From Fibrobacter sp. (GTDB lineage: Bacteria; Fibrobacterota; Fibrobacteria; Fibrobacterales; Fibrobacteraceae), in the NCBI GenBank assembly GCA_024399035.1, contig JAKSID010000009.1:1-64000 (forward strand): a stretch of 64,000 nucleotides of DNA, given 5' to 3'. How positions within the stretch are numbered: position 1 is the first letter of the stretch; every line of letters begins with the position of its first letter. The translations under genes and the position numbers were made by a program. Of the stretch, positions 57,458 through 64,000 are shown in pieces. The notes beneath the pieces are model-generated. The model was given only the letters and a program-made list of their open reading frames with translations, searched no databases and was not told where the DNA came from.

Positions 57458-57464
57458 CAACGAA

Positions 57465-57508
57465 TTACTTGATGATGAGCATCGAATCATCCCAAGCTTC
57501 TCGTGAAC
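57465..57508 (-). pseudogene. 3'-end fragment of a second gpmI copy
   Basis: Read on the minus strand, the last twelve codons encode EAWDDSMLIIK and a TAA stop, against EAWDDSMLIVK and stop at the end of intact gpmI (57696). Similarity extends about 8 nt further, across a one-base insertion, and ends at the first hairpin (about 57509). The nucleotide match is clear but diverged, so this is an old remnant of a duplicated or rearranged gene end, not a recent copy. Confidence 0.8.
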
Positions 57509-57603
57509 CTCCGTGCTTTAGCACGGGAGATGGTCTTTAGACCATCAATCGGTGAACGAAATCGTTTTGGCTAAAGTTACTTGGCGCTTTAGCGCCTAGT
57601 AAC
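57509..57603. repeat. three consecutive hairpins with TTTA loops, resembling IS200/IS605-type element ends
   Basis: Hairpin 1: CTCCGTGC, TTTA, GCACGGGAG (57509-57529, one bulge). Hairpin 2: GATGGTC, TTTA, GACCATC (57529-57546). Hairpin 3: GTTACT-GGCGC, TTTA, GCGCC-AGTAAC (57576-57603). Identical TTTA loops closed by C-G are unlikely by chance. Such hairpins are typical of IS200/IS605-family ends and their associated RNAs (recollection, not a search). No transposase or TnpB frame is nearby, so this would be a remnant. Confidence 0.55.
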
Positions 57604-57627
57604 TTCCAATAAGGATTAGAAGCCTGC

Positions 57628-57658
57628 AAAAAAGGAAGCCTTTGGGGCTTCCTTTTTT
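57628..57658 (-). terminator. terminator of gpmI
   Basis: AAAAAAGGAAGCC (57628-57640) pairs with GGCTTCCTTTTTT (57646-57658), loop TTTGG. It lies 38 bp beyond the gpmI stop and is symmetric enough to work on both strands. Confidence 0.85.
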
Positions 57659-57659
57659 A

Positions 57660-57679
57660 ACACCGACCTTGGTCGGTGT
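57660..57679. repeat. 20-bp palindrome between gpmI and its terminator
   Basis: ACACCGACC-TT-GGTCGGTGT is perfectly complementary over nine pairs with only two central bases. It sits 17 bp after the gpmI stop. Confidence 0.6.
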
Positions 57680-57695
57680 AGATGACTCATAATTC

Positions 57696-59330
57696 TTACT
57701 TGACAATGAGCATGGAGTCATCCCAGGCTTCGTGCTTTTCAAAGCCCATGAGGTTAGCGGTGGTTGCTGCCAAGTTGGACAGACCCCAGTCGCCTTCCTT
57801 GAGACCAAGCTTGCCGCCGGTAACGTTATCGTACAGGATGCAGGGAACCTTGTTCAAGGTGTGGCTGGTCTTAGCCTTGAAGGAACCATCCTTGTTCACC
57901 TTGGGCATGCCGGTCTTCTTGTCGATTTCGTACATTTCGTCGGCGTTACCGTGGTCAGCGGTAATGAGAGCAACACCACCGGCTGCGTCGATCACCGGGA
58001 GGAGACGGGCGAGGCCGATATCCACAGCTTCGATAGCCATGGTAGCAGCACGGAAGGAACCAGTGTGGCCCACCATGTCGCCGTTGGGGTAGTTGCAGCG
58101 GAGCGTCTGGTACTTGCCGCTCTTGATAGCTTCGATCATGGCGTCGGTCACTTCTGCAGCCTTCATCCAGGGGCGCTGTTCGAAGGGGACAACGTCGGAT
58201 TCGATTTCCAGGTAGGTTTCACCGTCGAACTTGCTGGAACGGTTACCGTTCCAGAAGTAAGTCACGTGGCCGTACTTCTGGGTTTCAGAGCAAGCGAACT
58301 GCTTAACGCCAGTTTCTGCGAACCATTCGCCAGAGGTTTCCTTGATTGCCGGAGGAGGAACCAGGAAGCGGTTGGGGAGCTTCAGGTCGCCATCGTACTG
58401 GAGCATGCCGGCGTAGCAAACCTTGGGGAAGCGGACGCGGTCAAATTCATTGAAGGATTCTTCTTCGAAGGCGCGGGTGATTTCGATAGCGCGGTCGCCA
58501 CGGAAGTTGAAGAACACCACGGAGTCGCCATCGTTGATGGTGCCCACGGGCTGGCCGTTGGCAGCGATTACGAACGGAGGAAGATCCTGGTCGATAGCCT
58601 TGGTTTCGCCACGGAGAGTTTCGATAGCCTGCTTTGCAGATTCGAACATGCGGCCTTCGCCCAGAACGTGGGTCTTCCAGCCAAGTTCAACCATCTTCCA
58701 GTTAGCATTGTAACGGTCCATGGTGATCTGCATACGGCCACCGCCGGAAGCGATGCAAACGTCGAATTCAGAAGAACGGAGTTCAGAGAGGAACTGTTCA
58801 AACGGTTCAACGTAATCGAGAGCGGAAGTTTCAGGAACGTCACGACCATCCAGGAGGATGTGAACGCGAACCTTCTTCACGGCTTCCTTCTTAGCCTGGG
58901 CAACCATTGCCTTCAGGTGAGAAATGTTGGAGTGAACGTTACCGTCGGAGAAAAGACCGATGAAGTGGAGCACGGAGTTCTTTTCACGAACGTTGGCGGA
59001 GATTTCCTTCCAAGCGTCGCGGCCGAAGATGTCGCCAGAAACGATTGCGTCCTGAACGAGAGCTGCACCCTGGTTGTAAACCTGGCCAGCACCGATTGCG
59101 TTATGGCCAACTTCGGAGTTACCCATGTCTTCGTTGGTGGGCATACCCACGGCGCGGCCGTGAGCGTTCAGAAGAACGTTGGGGTACTTGGCGAACAAGG
59201 CGTCCAGAGTGGGCTTACGAGCAGCGGCAATAGCGTTGCCCTGTTCGTTGGGGTTGAAACCGTAACCGTCCATCACGATAGTGACAACGGGACCCTTGAT
59301 ACCAGGGAAGTTGGAAAGCTTCTTAAGCAT
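57696..59330 (-). CDS. gpmI: 2,3-bisphosphoglycerate-independent phosphoglycerate mutase
   Basis: Interconverts 3- and 2-phosphoglycerate in glycolysis with two metal ions. The 544-residue protein of the alkaline-phosphatase superfamily has the N-terminal metal site VMDGYGFNP, the phosphoserine region NSEVGHNAIGAG, LLDGRDVPETSA, and the metal motifs TYFWNGNRSSKF and ITADHGNADEM. All appear intact. ATG 59330 follows GGAG in a leader that also holds a hairpin. The 3' end has a remnant duplicate about 190 bp away. Confidence 0.95.
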   Translation of the reverse strand: MLKKLSNFPGIKGPVVTIVMDGYGFNPNEQGNAIAAARKPTLDALFAKYPNVLLNAHGRAVGMPTNEDMGNSEVGHNAIGAGQVYNQGAALVQDAIVSGDIFGRDAWKEISANVREKNSVLHFIGLFSDGNVHSNISHLKAMVAQAKKEAVKKVRVHILLDGRDVPETSALDYVEPFEQFLSELRSSEFDVCIASGGGRMQITMDRYNANWKMVELGWKTHVLGEGRMFESAKQAIETLRGETKAIDQDLPPFVIAANGQPVGTINDGDSVVFFNFRGDRAIEITRAFEEESFNEFDRVRFPKVCYAGMLQYDGDLKLPNRFLVPPPAIKETSGEWFAETGVKQFACSETQKYGHVTYFWNGNRSSKFDGETYLEIESDVVPFEQRPWMKAAEVTDAMIEAIKSGKYQTLRCNYPNGDMVGHTGSFRAATMAIEAVDIGLARLLPVIDAAGGVALITADHGNADEMYEIDKKTGMPKVNKDGSFKAKTSHTLNKVPCILYDNVTGGKLGLKEGDWGLSNLAATTANLMGFEKHEAWDDSMLIVK

Positions 59331-59345
59331 AGTTTACTCCAGTTG

Positions 59346-59362
59346 TGCCCGGACCTTCCGGG
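59346..59362 (-). promoter_or_regulatory. GC-rich hairpin in the gpmI leader
   Basis: GCCCGGA-AGG-TCCGGGC (minus strand) is a perfect 7-bp stem with a 3-nt loop, ending about 8 nt upstream of the Shine-Dalgarno CTGGAG. It may stabilise the mRNA or affect initiation; no T-tract follows. Confidence 0.5.
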
Positions 59363-59435
59363 CGTGTTAAATTTCGGGGTAAAAAATAGAAAAATGGGGA
59401 ACGAATACAAAGGGAGAGAATCTTGGGATAATCAA

Positions 59436-59464
59436 AAAAGGCCCCCCGATTGGGGAACCTTTTA
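59436..59464 (-). terminator. terminator of the 334-residue lipoprotein gene
   Basis: On the minus strand AAAAGG-TT-CCCC, AATC, GGGG-GG-CCTTTT forms a stem with an internal loop and ends in a T-run. It lies 27 bp beyond the stop at 59491. Confidence 0.75.
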
Positions 59465-59490
59465 AAATTGTGCCACGGGTGGGCTAGCGA

Positions 59491-60495
59491 TTACTTCTTC
59501 TTGTAAACCTTGAGGGTTACGTTGAAGTTGCCGTTCAAGCCTTCCTTAGCGTCGGTGATGCCGAATGCGTAAACGCCAGCACCAGTGGTGAGGTCGCCGT
59601 TCGGGGTCAGGGCTACGTAGATTTCCTGGCTGGGAGAACCGCCGTCCACAGCGTCTGCGATCTGGGTCTTGGTAACGGTTCTGACCTTAAAGTCGCTGAG
59701 GTATGCAGGACGGTTGTTTTCAACTTCGGGCCAGCAATCCACCATGTAGTCGTCATCCCAGTTGCTCGGGGTGATCTGTTCGTTGGCGATGGGGGTGAAC
59801 AGGGTGCCGTTGCCGCTAGTGATAGCCACGCCATCCTTAACCTTGGAAAGGAGGATGTCTGCGGTGGTAGAGTTGCTTGCCTTGCCGGAGGCCAGATCCA
59901 GACCCGGAAGCTGATCGGTGGACATGTCTACGGTGTAGGTTGTCATTTCAATTTCGGTAGAGGCTGCGGATCCGCCACCAGCAGAAGATGCGGGTGCTGC
60001 CGGGCAGAAACGTTCTGCATTACGTTCGAACGGAATCTGGACGGAAGAAACCTTAGAATCCTTGTCCAAATGAGCGTAAACGATAACGTTGAGCTTGAAT
60101 ATGCCGCAAGTGGTGAAGTTGGGGTCGTCCAACATAACGGTTGCGCCAATGTAGCTAAGGTCAAGCTTATCAACGTTTGCTTCTGCCTGGTAGGTGTCGG
60201 GGGTCGGAACAACCTTGGTCACCTTCTCTTTTTCGTCAATGACTTGGAGCACGAGTTTGTCGATTGCAAAGTCGGCATCCTGGTCAATGTCCGGGTTGGA
60301 ATTGTCGGTAGTGATGGTGCCACTGAACTTGACGATGGTACCGGCAATGAGAGCTTCCTCACCCTTGATGATGATGCTTTCGTCATGAGGAGGCTTAGCA
60401 CTGGAGCCGTTATCGCCGCCACATGCAACGAGGCCGAATGCGCCCATAGTGAGAGCGGTGCTCATGAGCAGAGTCTTTGCAAAATTGAACTTCAT
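59491..60495 (-). CDS. lipoprotein of unknown function
   Basis: A 334-residue protein with a lipoprotein signal ending GLVAC (cysteine about 25), a Gly/Asp/Ser linker, and a beta-rich body (VKFSGTITTDNSNPDI, DKLVLQVIDEKEKV, FKLNVIVYAHLDKDSK, GNFNVTLKVYKKK). A Ser/Gly/Ala-rich hinge near 172-182 suggests two domains. No catalytic motif is seen. AGAGAGGAAAC precedes ATG 60495. It stands alone with its own terminator. The style matches abundant Fibrobacter surface lipoproteins, but I cannot name the family. Confidence 0.7.
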   Translation of the reverse strand: MKFNFAKTLLMSTALTMGAFGLVACGGDNGSSAKPPHDESIIIKGEEALIAGTIVKFSGTITTDNSNPDIDQDADFAIDKLVLQVIDEKEKVTKVVPTPDTYQAEANVDKLDLSYIGATVMLDDPNFTTCGIFKLNVIVYAHLDKDSKVSSVQIPFERNAERFCPAAPASSAGGGSAASTEIEMTTYTVDMSTDQLPGLDLASGKASNSTTADILLSKVKDGVAITSGNGTLFTPIANEQITPSNWDDDYMVDCWPEVENNRPAYLSDFKVRTVTKTQIADAVDGGSPSQEIYVALTPNGDLTTGAGVYAFGITDAKEGLNGNFNVTLKVYKKK

Positions 60496-60641
60496 AATAG
60501 TTTCCTCTCTTAATGTTTTTGCCTATGGAAAATACACAAAAAAGTTTGAAAATGCACTAGTTTCGGGTGTAAAAATCCCAAAACTATGGCTAAAAAACGC
60601 GTTTTTGCTGTTTTTTATGCGATTTCTTGTATCATTAAGCG

Positions 60642-62849
60642 CTATTTGCCCATGTCGCGGATAAGATCGCGGAGTCGGGCGGCCTCTTCGAAGTCCAGTT
60701 TGGCAGCGGCGGCTTTCATCTGCTGTTCCAGTTCCTCGATGGAAAGCTTTGCGGACTTGGCGGTAGACTTGCGGCCGGGGGACTTCTTGGGCTTGCCCAG
60801 GGGGGCGCCCTTGAACAGGGGTGTGTCGTCGTTGGTGTCGTCGCTAGCTGCGTCGCGGGACGTATACTCGGCGTCCATGTCCGGGTCTTCCAGAACCTGA
60901 GGAGTCTTTTCGCCGCGCCAAAGTTCCAGGAGCGGGTCGTTGATGACCAGGTCGCCTTCCAACTTGCGGGAAACGGACTTGGGCGTAATGCCGTGCTGCT
61001 TGTTGAATTCTTCTTGCAGGGAGCGGCGGCGGACTGTTTCGTCGATTGCCTTTTGCAGGCTGTCGGTCATGTTGTCTGCGAAAAGCAGTACGGTGCCGTT
61101 TACGTTTCGGGAGGCGCGGCCCATGGTCTGGATAAGGCTGCGGTAGTTGCGGAGGAATCCTTCCTTGTCGGCATCGAGAATTGCCACCATGCTGACTTCC
61201 GGCAGGTCCAGACCTTCGCGCAATAGGTTGATGCCCACCAGCACGTCAAATTCGCCGGTGCGCAGGCCCTTGATCAAGTCGTGGCGTTCCAAGGTCTTGA
61301 TGTCACTGTGGAGGTACTTGGCGCGGATGCCGGATTCCACAAAGTAATCCGTAAGGTCCTGGGCCATTTTCTTGGTGAGGGTGGTGACCAAAACGCGGTC
61401 GCCCTTCTTGACCACTTCATCGATGCGGTACAGGAGAACGTCCATCTGCCCTTGGATGGGGAACATCTCGATTTTCGGGTCCAGCAAACCGGTGGGGCGG
61501 TTGATCTGTTCTGCTACAACGCCGCCTGTCTTTTCAAGCTCGTAATCGCCGGGGGTGGCGCTAACGAACAGCACCTGCTTGGGGTACATGAACTCGAATT
61601 CCTTGAAGTTCATGGGGCGGTTATCCAAGGCGCAGGGCAGGCGGAAACCGTAGTTTACCAGAGTGGTTTTGCGGCTCTTGTCGCCTTCGGCCATACCGCC
61701 TACTTGCGGGATACTGACGTGGGATTCGTCTACCAGTAAAAGCCAGTCGTCGCCAAAGTAGTCAATGAGGGTAAAGGGGCGGGTGCCCGGGGCGCGGTCT
61801 TCGATCAGGGCGGAATAGTTCTCGATGCCGCTGCACATGCCGGTCTCGCGAATCATTTCCATGTCGTAGCGGGTGCGGCTGGAGAGTCGGGCGGATTCCA
61901 GGACCTTACCTTCTTTATCTAATTCTGCAAGGCGGTCTGTAAGCTGCAACTGCATACGCTGCAGAATCCCGGCTCGGCCCTCTTCTTTAGTCACAAAATG
62001 TTTTGCCGGAGCGATGGTCATTTCGTCCAGTTCCTGGATAACCTCGCCGGTAATAATGTTGAAGCGTACAAGGCGATCCACCTCGTCGCCAAAAAGCTCG
62101 ATGCGCAAGCCGTCTTCGTCGTAACTGGGGTGAATCTCGATCACATCGCCGTGACAGCGGAAGGTGCCGCGTTCCAAGCTAAAGTCGTTACGGGAATACT
62201 GGATGCGAACCAAGTCGTGGAGCAGGTCGTCGCGGTCCTTGATGTCGCCCTTCTTGATTCGGACCATCAGGTCGAAGTATTCGGCGGGGCTGCCCAAACC
62301 GTAAATACAGCTGACAGATGCGATAATGATAACATCGCGACGAGTGAGCAAGTTTGCCGTTGCTCGCAGACGCAACTTGTCGATTTCGTCGTTGATGCTT
62401 GCGTCTTTCTCAATAAAAGTATCGGTGTGGGGAATGTAGGCTTCGGGCTGGAAGTAGTCGTAGTAGCTTACGAAATATTCCACCGCGTTCTTCGGGAAGA
62501 ATGCCTTGAATTCCTGATAGAGCTGAGCTGCAAGAGTCTTGTTGTGAGTCAAGATGAGGGTAGGCTTGCCTACGTTCTTGATCACGTTTGCCATGGTAAA
62601 AGTCTTGCCAGAACCGGTAACGCCAAGCAGGGTTTGGAATTGTTCGCCTTGCTTAAAGCTTTCGGTAATCTGCTCGATGGCCTTGGGCTGGTCGCCTGCG
62701 GCACCGTACTGGCTTACAAGCTCGAAGTTGGCGCGGGTTGGCGCCTGGAACTGCCTGAACTTGCCCGGCAGGCTCTGCTCGGGGGAGAGAACCTTTGCGA
62801 TTGGTTTTGCATACGGGTCCGGGGTAATTGTTTTGCGCGCTCTAGCCAT
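60642..62849 (-). CDS. uvrB: excinuclease ABC subunit B
   Basis: Damage-verifying helicase-like subunit of nucleotide excision repair. The 735-residue protein has the Walker A GVTGSGKTF, the beta-hairpin region YYDYFQPEAYIPHTDTFIEKD, SVSCIYGLGSP, LLVDESHVSIPQ (Walker B) and helicase motifs VLVGINLLREGLDLPE and QTMGRASRN. A C-terminal UVR domain (about 700-735) would bind UvrA or UvrC. An extra 40 residues precede the usual N-terminus and a Lys/Ser/Pro linker precedes the UVR domain. ATG 62849 is preferred to the upstream TTG. The promoter box ends 6 nt before the ATG, predicting a leaderless mRNA. Confidence 0.96.
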   Translation of the reverse strand: MARARKTITPDPYAKPIAKVLSPEQSLPGKFRQFQAPTRANFELVSQYGAAGDQPKAIEQITESFKQGEQFQTLLGVTGSGKTFTMANVIKNVGKPTLILTHNKTLAAQLYQEFKAFFPKNAVEYFVSYYDYFQPEAYIPHTDTFIEKDASINDEIDKLRLRATANLLTRRDVIIIASVSCIYGLGSPAEYFDLMVRIKKGDIKDRDDLLHDLVRIQYSRNDFSLERGTFRCHGDVIEIHPSYDEDGLRIELFGDEVDRLVRFNIITGEVIQELDEMTIAPAKHFVTKEEGRAGILQRMQLQLTDRLAELDKEGKVLESARLSSRTRYDMEMIRETGMCSGIENYSALIEDRAPGTRPFTLIDYFGDDWLLLVDESHVSIPQVGGMAEGDKSRKTTLVNYGFRLPCALDNRPMNFKEFEFMYPKQVLFVSATPGDYELEKTGGVVAEQINRPTGLLDPKIEMFPIQGQMDVLLYRIDEVVKKGDRVLVTTLTKKMAQDLTDYFVESGIRAKYLHSDIKTLERHDLIKGLRTGEFDVLVGINLLREGLDLPEVSMVAILDADKEGFLRNYRSLIQTMGRASRNVNGTVLLFADNMTDSLQKAIDETVRRRSLQEEFNKQHGITPKSVSRKLEGDLVINDPLLELWRGEKTPQVLEDPDMDAEYTSRDAASDDTNDDTPLFKGAPLGKPKKSPGRKSTAKSAKLSIEELEQQMKAAAAKLDFEEAARLRDLIRDMGK

Positions 62850-62853
62850 ACCG

Positions 62854-62885
62854 CAAAGATACAATTTGTGCAGTATATGGTCAAG
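62854..62885 (-). promoter_or_regulatory. Bacteroidetes-type promoter of uvrB with leaderless geometry
   Basis: On the minus strand CTTG (62885-62882), a 20-bp spacer and TATCTTTG (62861-62854) match TTTG-N19..21-TAnnTTTG with one mismatch. The TATCTT hexamer ends 6 nt before ATG 62849, so transcription should begin at the start codon. Confidence 0.6.
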
Positions 62886-62891
62886 AGTGTT

Positions 62892-64000
62892 TTACTTAAT
62901 ACTCAGGCTTTCTTTGACAGAAATTTTTTCCTTGCCGATGAGTTTGTAAAGCTTGTTTCGGAAAAGAGGAATGGTGGCGACAACGCCTGCAACGATTACT
63001 AAAACACTTAGGTAGGCGATGCCCGGTTTATCCAGTTCCGCCTTGAACACGATTCGCAGCACCAGCAGAATCCACCAGTGAACAGCAAGAATGATAAGGG
63101 CGTTTCGTGAAATGTTTCGCAGGATTCCTTTGAAGATTGCGATGGGCGTGACGTTAGGCAATTTGGACAAAAGCTGGAAAAGCCCGATGAGGCCTGCGAT
63201 TCCCAAAATGGAACTTCCCACAAATCGGAAAATGTTTTTCCCAAGGGTGTTGTTCATGATGCTGAACCAGGGCGTGGCTTCGTCGATGATGGCGTATAGC
63301 ACGAATGCTGCGATGGTTCCAATTAGCAGAGTTACGTTCCCGACCCTGGAATTGATGTTGCCCAGTTTTTTGATGGGCTCCTTGCAAAGCCAGCCCAGCG
63401 CAAAAAAGGCTAGGCAAGTGCAATCGCGCTCGATGCCCAGAGGCAAGCGGATGTGGCTTTTAAAAAGCAGCCAACCGGCGATTAAACTGCTTGCGGCAAT
63501 CACCGCTATAATTATTTTCTGCAGGACTGGATTCTTCGCGTTGCTCAGAATGACGCTGGTTTTTTGCACTCCAAAGAACATCAAGCTAATGGAATATAGC
63601 GTAAACACAAACCAAATCGGGCCCGACCCAATGCTAGATTTTCCGGCTACAAAAATCTTGGCCAGGTTCCAGTAGATGTAATCCCACACGTTCTCGATAA
63701 CAGGGCGGATGTTCATCACGGTCATCTTGGGTGCTCTAGGAAACCAGTCAAAATTCCAAACAACCGGGTCCAAGGCCAGGAACAGCAAGGAAAGCAGGAC
63801 GTAGGGGAGGAGCAAGACCTTGGTCTTGTGTAGGGCATAGCTCTTGAAGTCTGCGAAGCGTCGGGTGCTGAACAAAACGCCAGAAATAAAGAAGAAGGCG
63901 GACATGCGCATGGCGCTGAGCGCTTCCATTCCCAGGTTCACGTTCTTGAAGGATTGTTCCACATGGAAAAGGCAAACCAGCAAAAGGACGAATCCCTTGT
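62892..64000 (-). CDS. acyltransferase-3 family membrane protein, 5' end outside the window
   Basis: The frame is open to the right edge; the first visible residues (KGFVLLLVCLFHVEQS) correspond to the start of TM1 of acyltransferase-3 proteins, so only a few N-terminal residues are missing. About 369 residues remain with roughly ten membrane helices, FFFISGVLFS after TM1, and a GPIWFVFTLY segment typical of the family. The H in FHVEQ is at the position of the catalytic histidine. Members O-acetylate sugars in polysaccharides or antibiotics; the acceptor is unknown. It ends 43 bp before the uvrB start. Confidence 0.85.
   Translation of the reverse strand, partial: KGFVLLLVCLFHVEQSFKNVNLGMEALSAMRMSAFFFISGVLFSTRRFADFKSYALHKTKVLLLPYVLLSLLFLALDPVVWNFDWFPRAPKMTVMNIRPVIENVWDYIYWNLAKIFVAGKSSIGSGPIWFVFTLYSISLMFFGVQKTSVILSNAKNPVLQKIIIAVIAASSLIAGWLLFKSHIRLPLGIERDCTCLAFFALGWLCKEPIKKLGNINSRVGNVTLLIGTIAAFVLYAIIDEATPWFSIMNNTLGKNIFRFVGSSILGIAGLIGLFQLLSKLPNVTPIAIFKGILRNISRNALIILAVHWWILLVLRIVFKAELDKPGIAYLSVLVIVAGVVATIPLFRNKLYKLIGKEKISVKESLSIK

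Noticed and set aside
57465..57680. Riboswitch or T-box upstream of a gene
   Set aside because: The hairpins lie downstream of gpmI and far from the start of the next minus-strand gene, with a terminator between, so a 5' regulatory role is not supported.

Overview
The window reads as chromosomal DNA of a Fibrobacter-like bacterium (phylum Fibrobacterota, FCB group). Supporting signs are a secreted GH9 cellulase with a basic C-terminal tail, menaquinone synthesis by the futalosine route, many outer-membrane barrels and lipoproteins, Bacteroidetes-type promoters (TTTG-N19..21-TAnnTTTG), no CCA in any of the four tRNA genes, and dispersed GTCATCC-type intergenic repeats. This assignment is an inference from gene content; no marker such as 16S rRNA is present. 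Coding density is high and no intact mobile element, prophage, CRISPR array or resistance island was seen.

Layout, left to right. 1-6.2 kb: end of a PAP2 phosphatase gene, galE, a secreted protein made of two copies of one domain, dxr, and a GH9 cellulase behind its own promoter. 6.2-11.4 kb: rseP, purD, purE, a DUF3108 protein and an acidic outer-membrane protein. 11.4-20.4 kb: tRNA-Arg, rimO and a SPOR lipoprotein (minus strand), then rpsU, yqeY, an enhancer-binding-protein-like regulator with a damaged GAFTGA loop, tyrS, a PfkB sugar kinase, mqnB and mqnD. 20.4-33.6 kb: a histone H1-like protein, then a seven-gene envelope block (beta-helix/OmpA protein, barrel-TPR fusion, 1266-residue TPR protein, TolQ/MotA-type channel, two ExbD/TolR proteins, AgmX/TonB-like protein), a further outer-membrane protein and a small lipoprotein. 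33.7-39.2 kb: the rod-shape operon mreB-mreC-mreD-mrdA-rodA with 4-8 nt gene overlaps. 39.2-46.9 kb: comF, tRNA-Ser, a GAF/HD-GYP protein, tRNA-Phe, a CotH-type surface lipoprotein and a late menaquinone cluster (ubiE, ubiX, ubiA/mqnP-like, small membrane protein). 46.9-56.1 kb: birA, a secreted protein, tsaD and a YbbR protein on the minus strand, diverging from ftsX, envC-like, holB, recJ and a TonB-C-like protein. 56.1-64 kb: minus-strand genes for two proteins of unknown function, tRNA-Leu, gpmI, a lipoprotein, uvrB and a truncated acyltransferase.

The genes interlock in several pathways. mqnB and mqnD make dihydroxynaphthoate, and ubiX, ubiA/mqnP and ubiE supply the late menaquinone steps. 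mre/mrd/rodA, ftsX/envC, the SPOR protein and rseP act on envelope growth. The seven-gene block combines a proton-driven inner-membrane motor family with outer-membrane and TPR parts, and is the best candidate here for an undescribed machine.

Three patterns deserve attention beyond gene calls. Several unit-leading genes without a Shine-Dalgarno have a TAnnTT box ending 6-8 nt before the start codon, as expected for leaderless mRNAs. A 3'-end fragment of gpmI lies beside a set of TTTA-loop hairpins that resemble IS200/IS605 element ends. Dispersed repeats supply parts of genes, including the last residues of UbiX.
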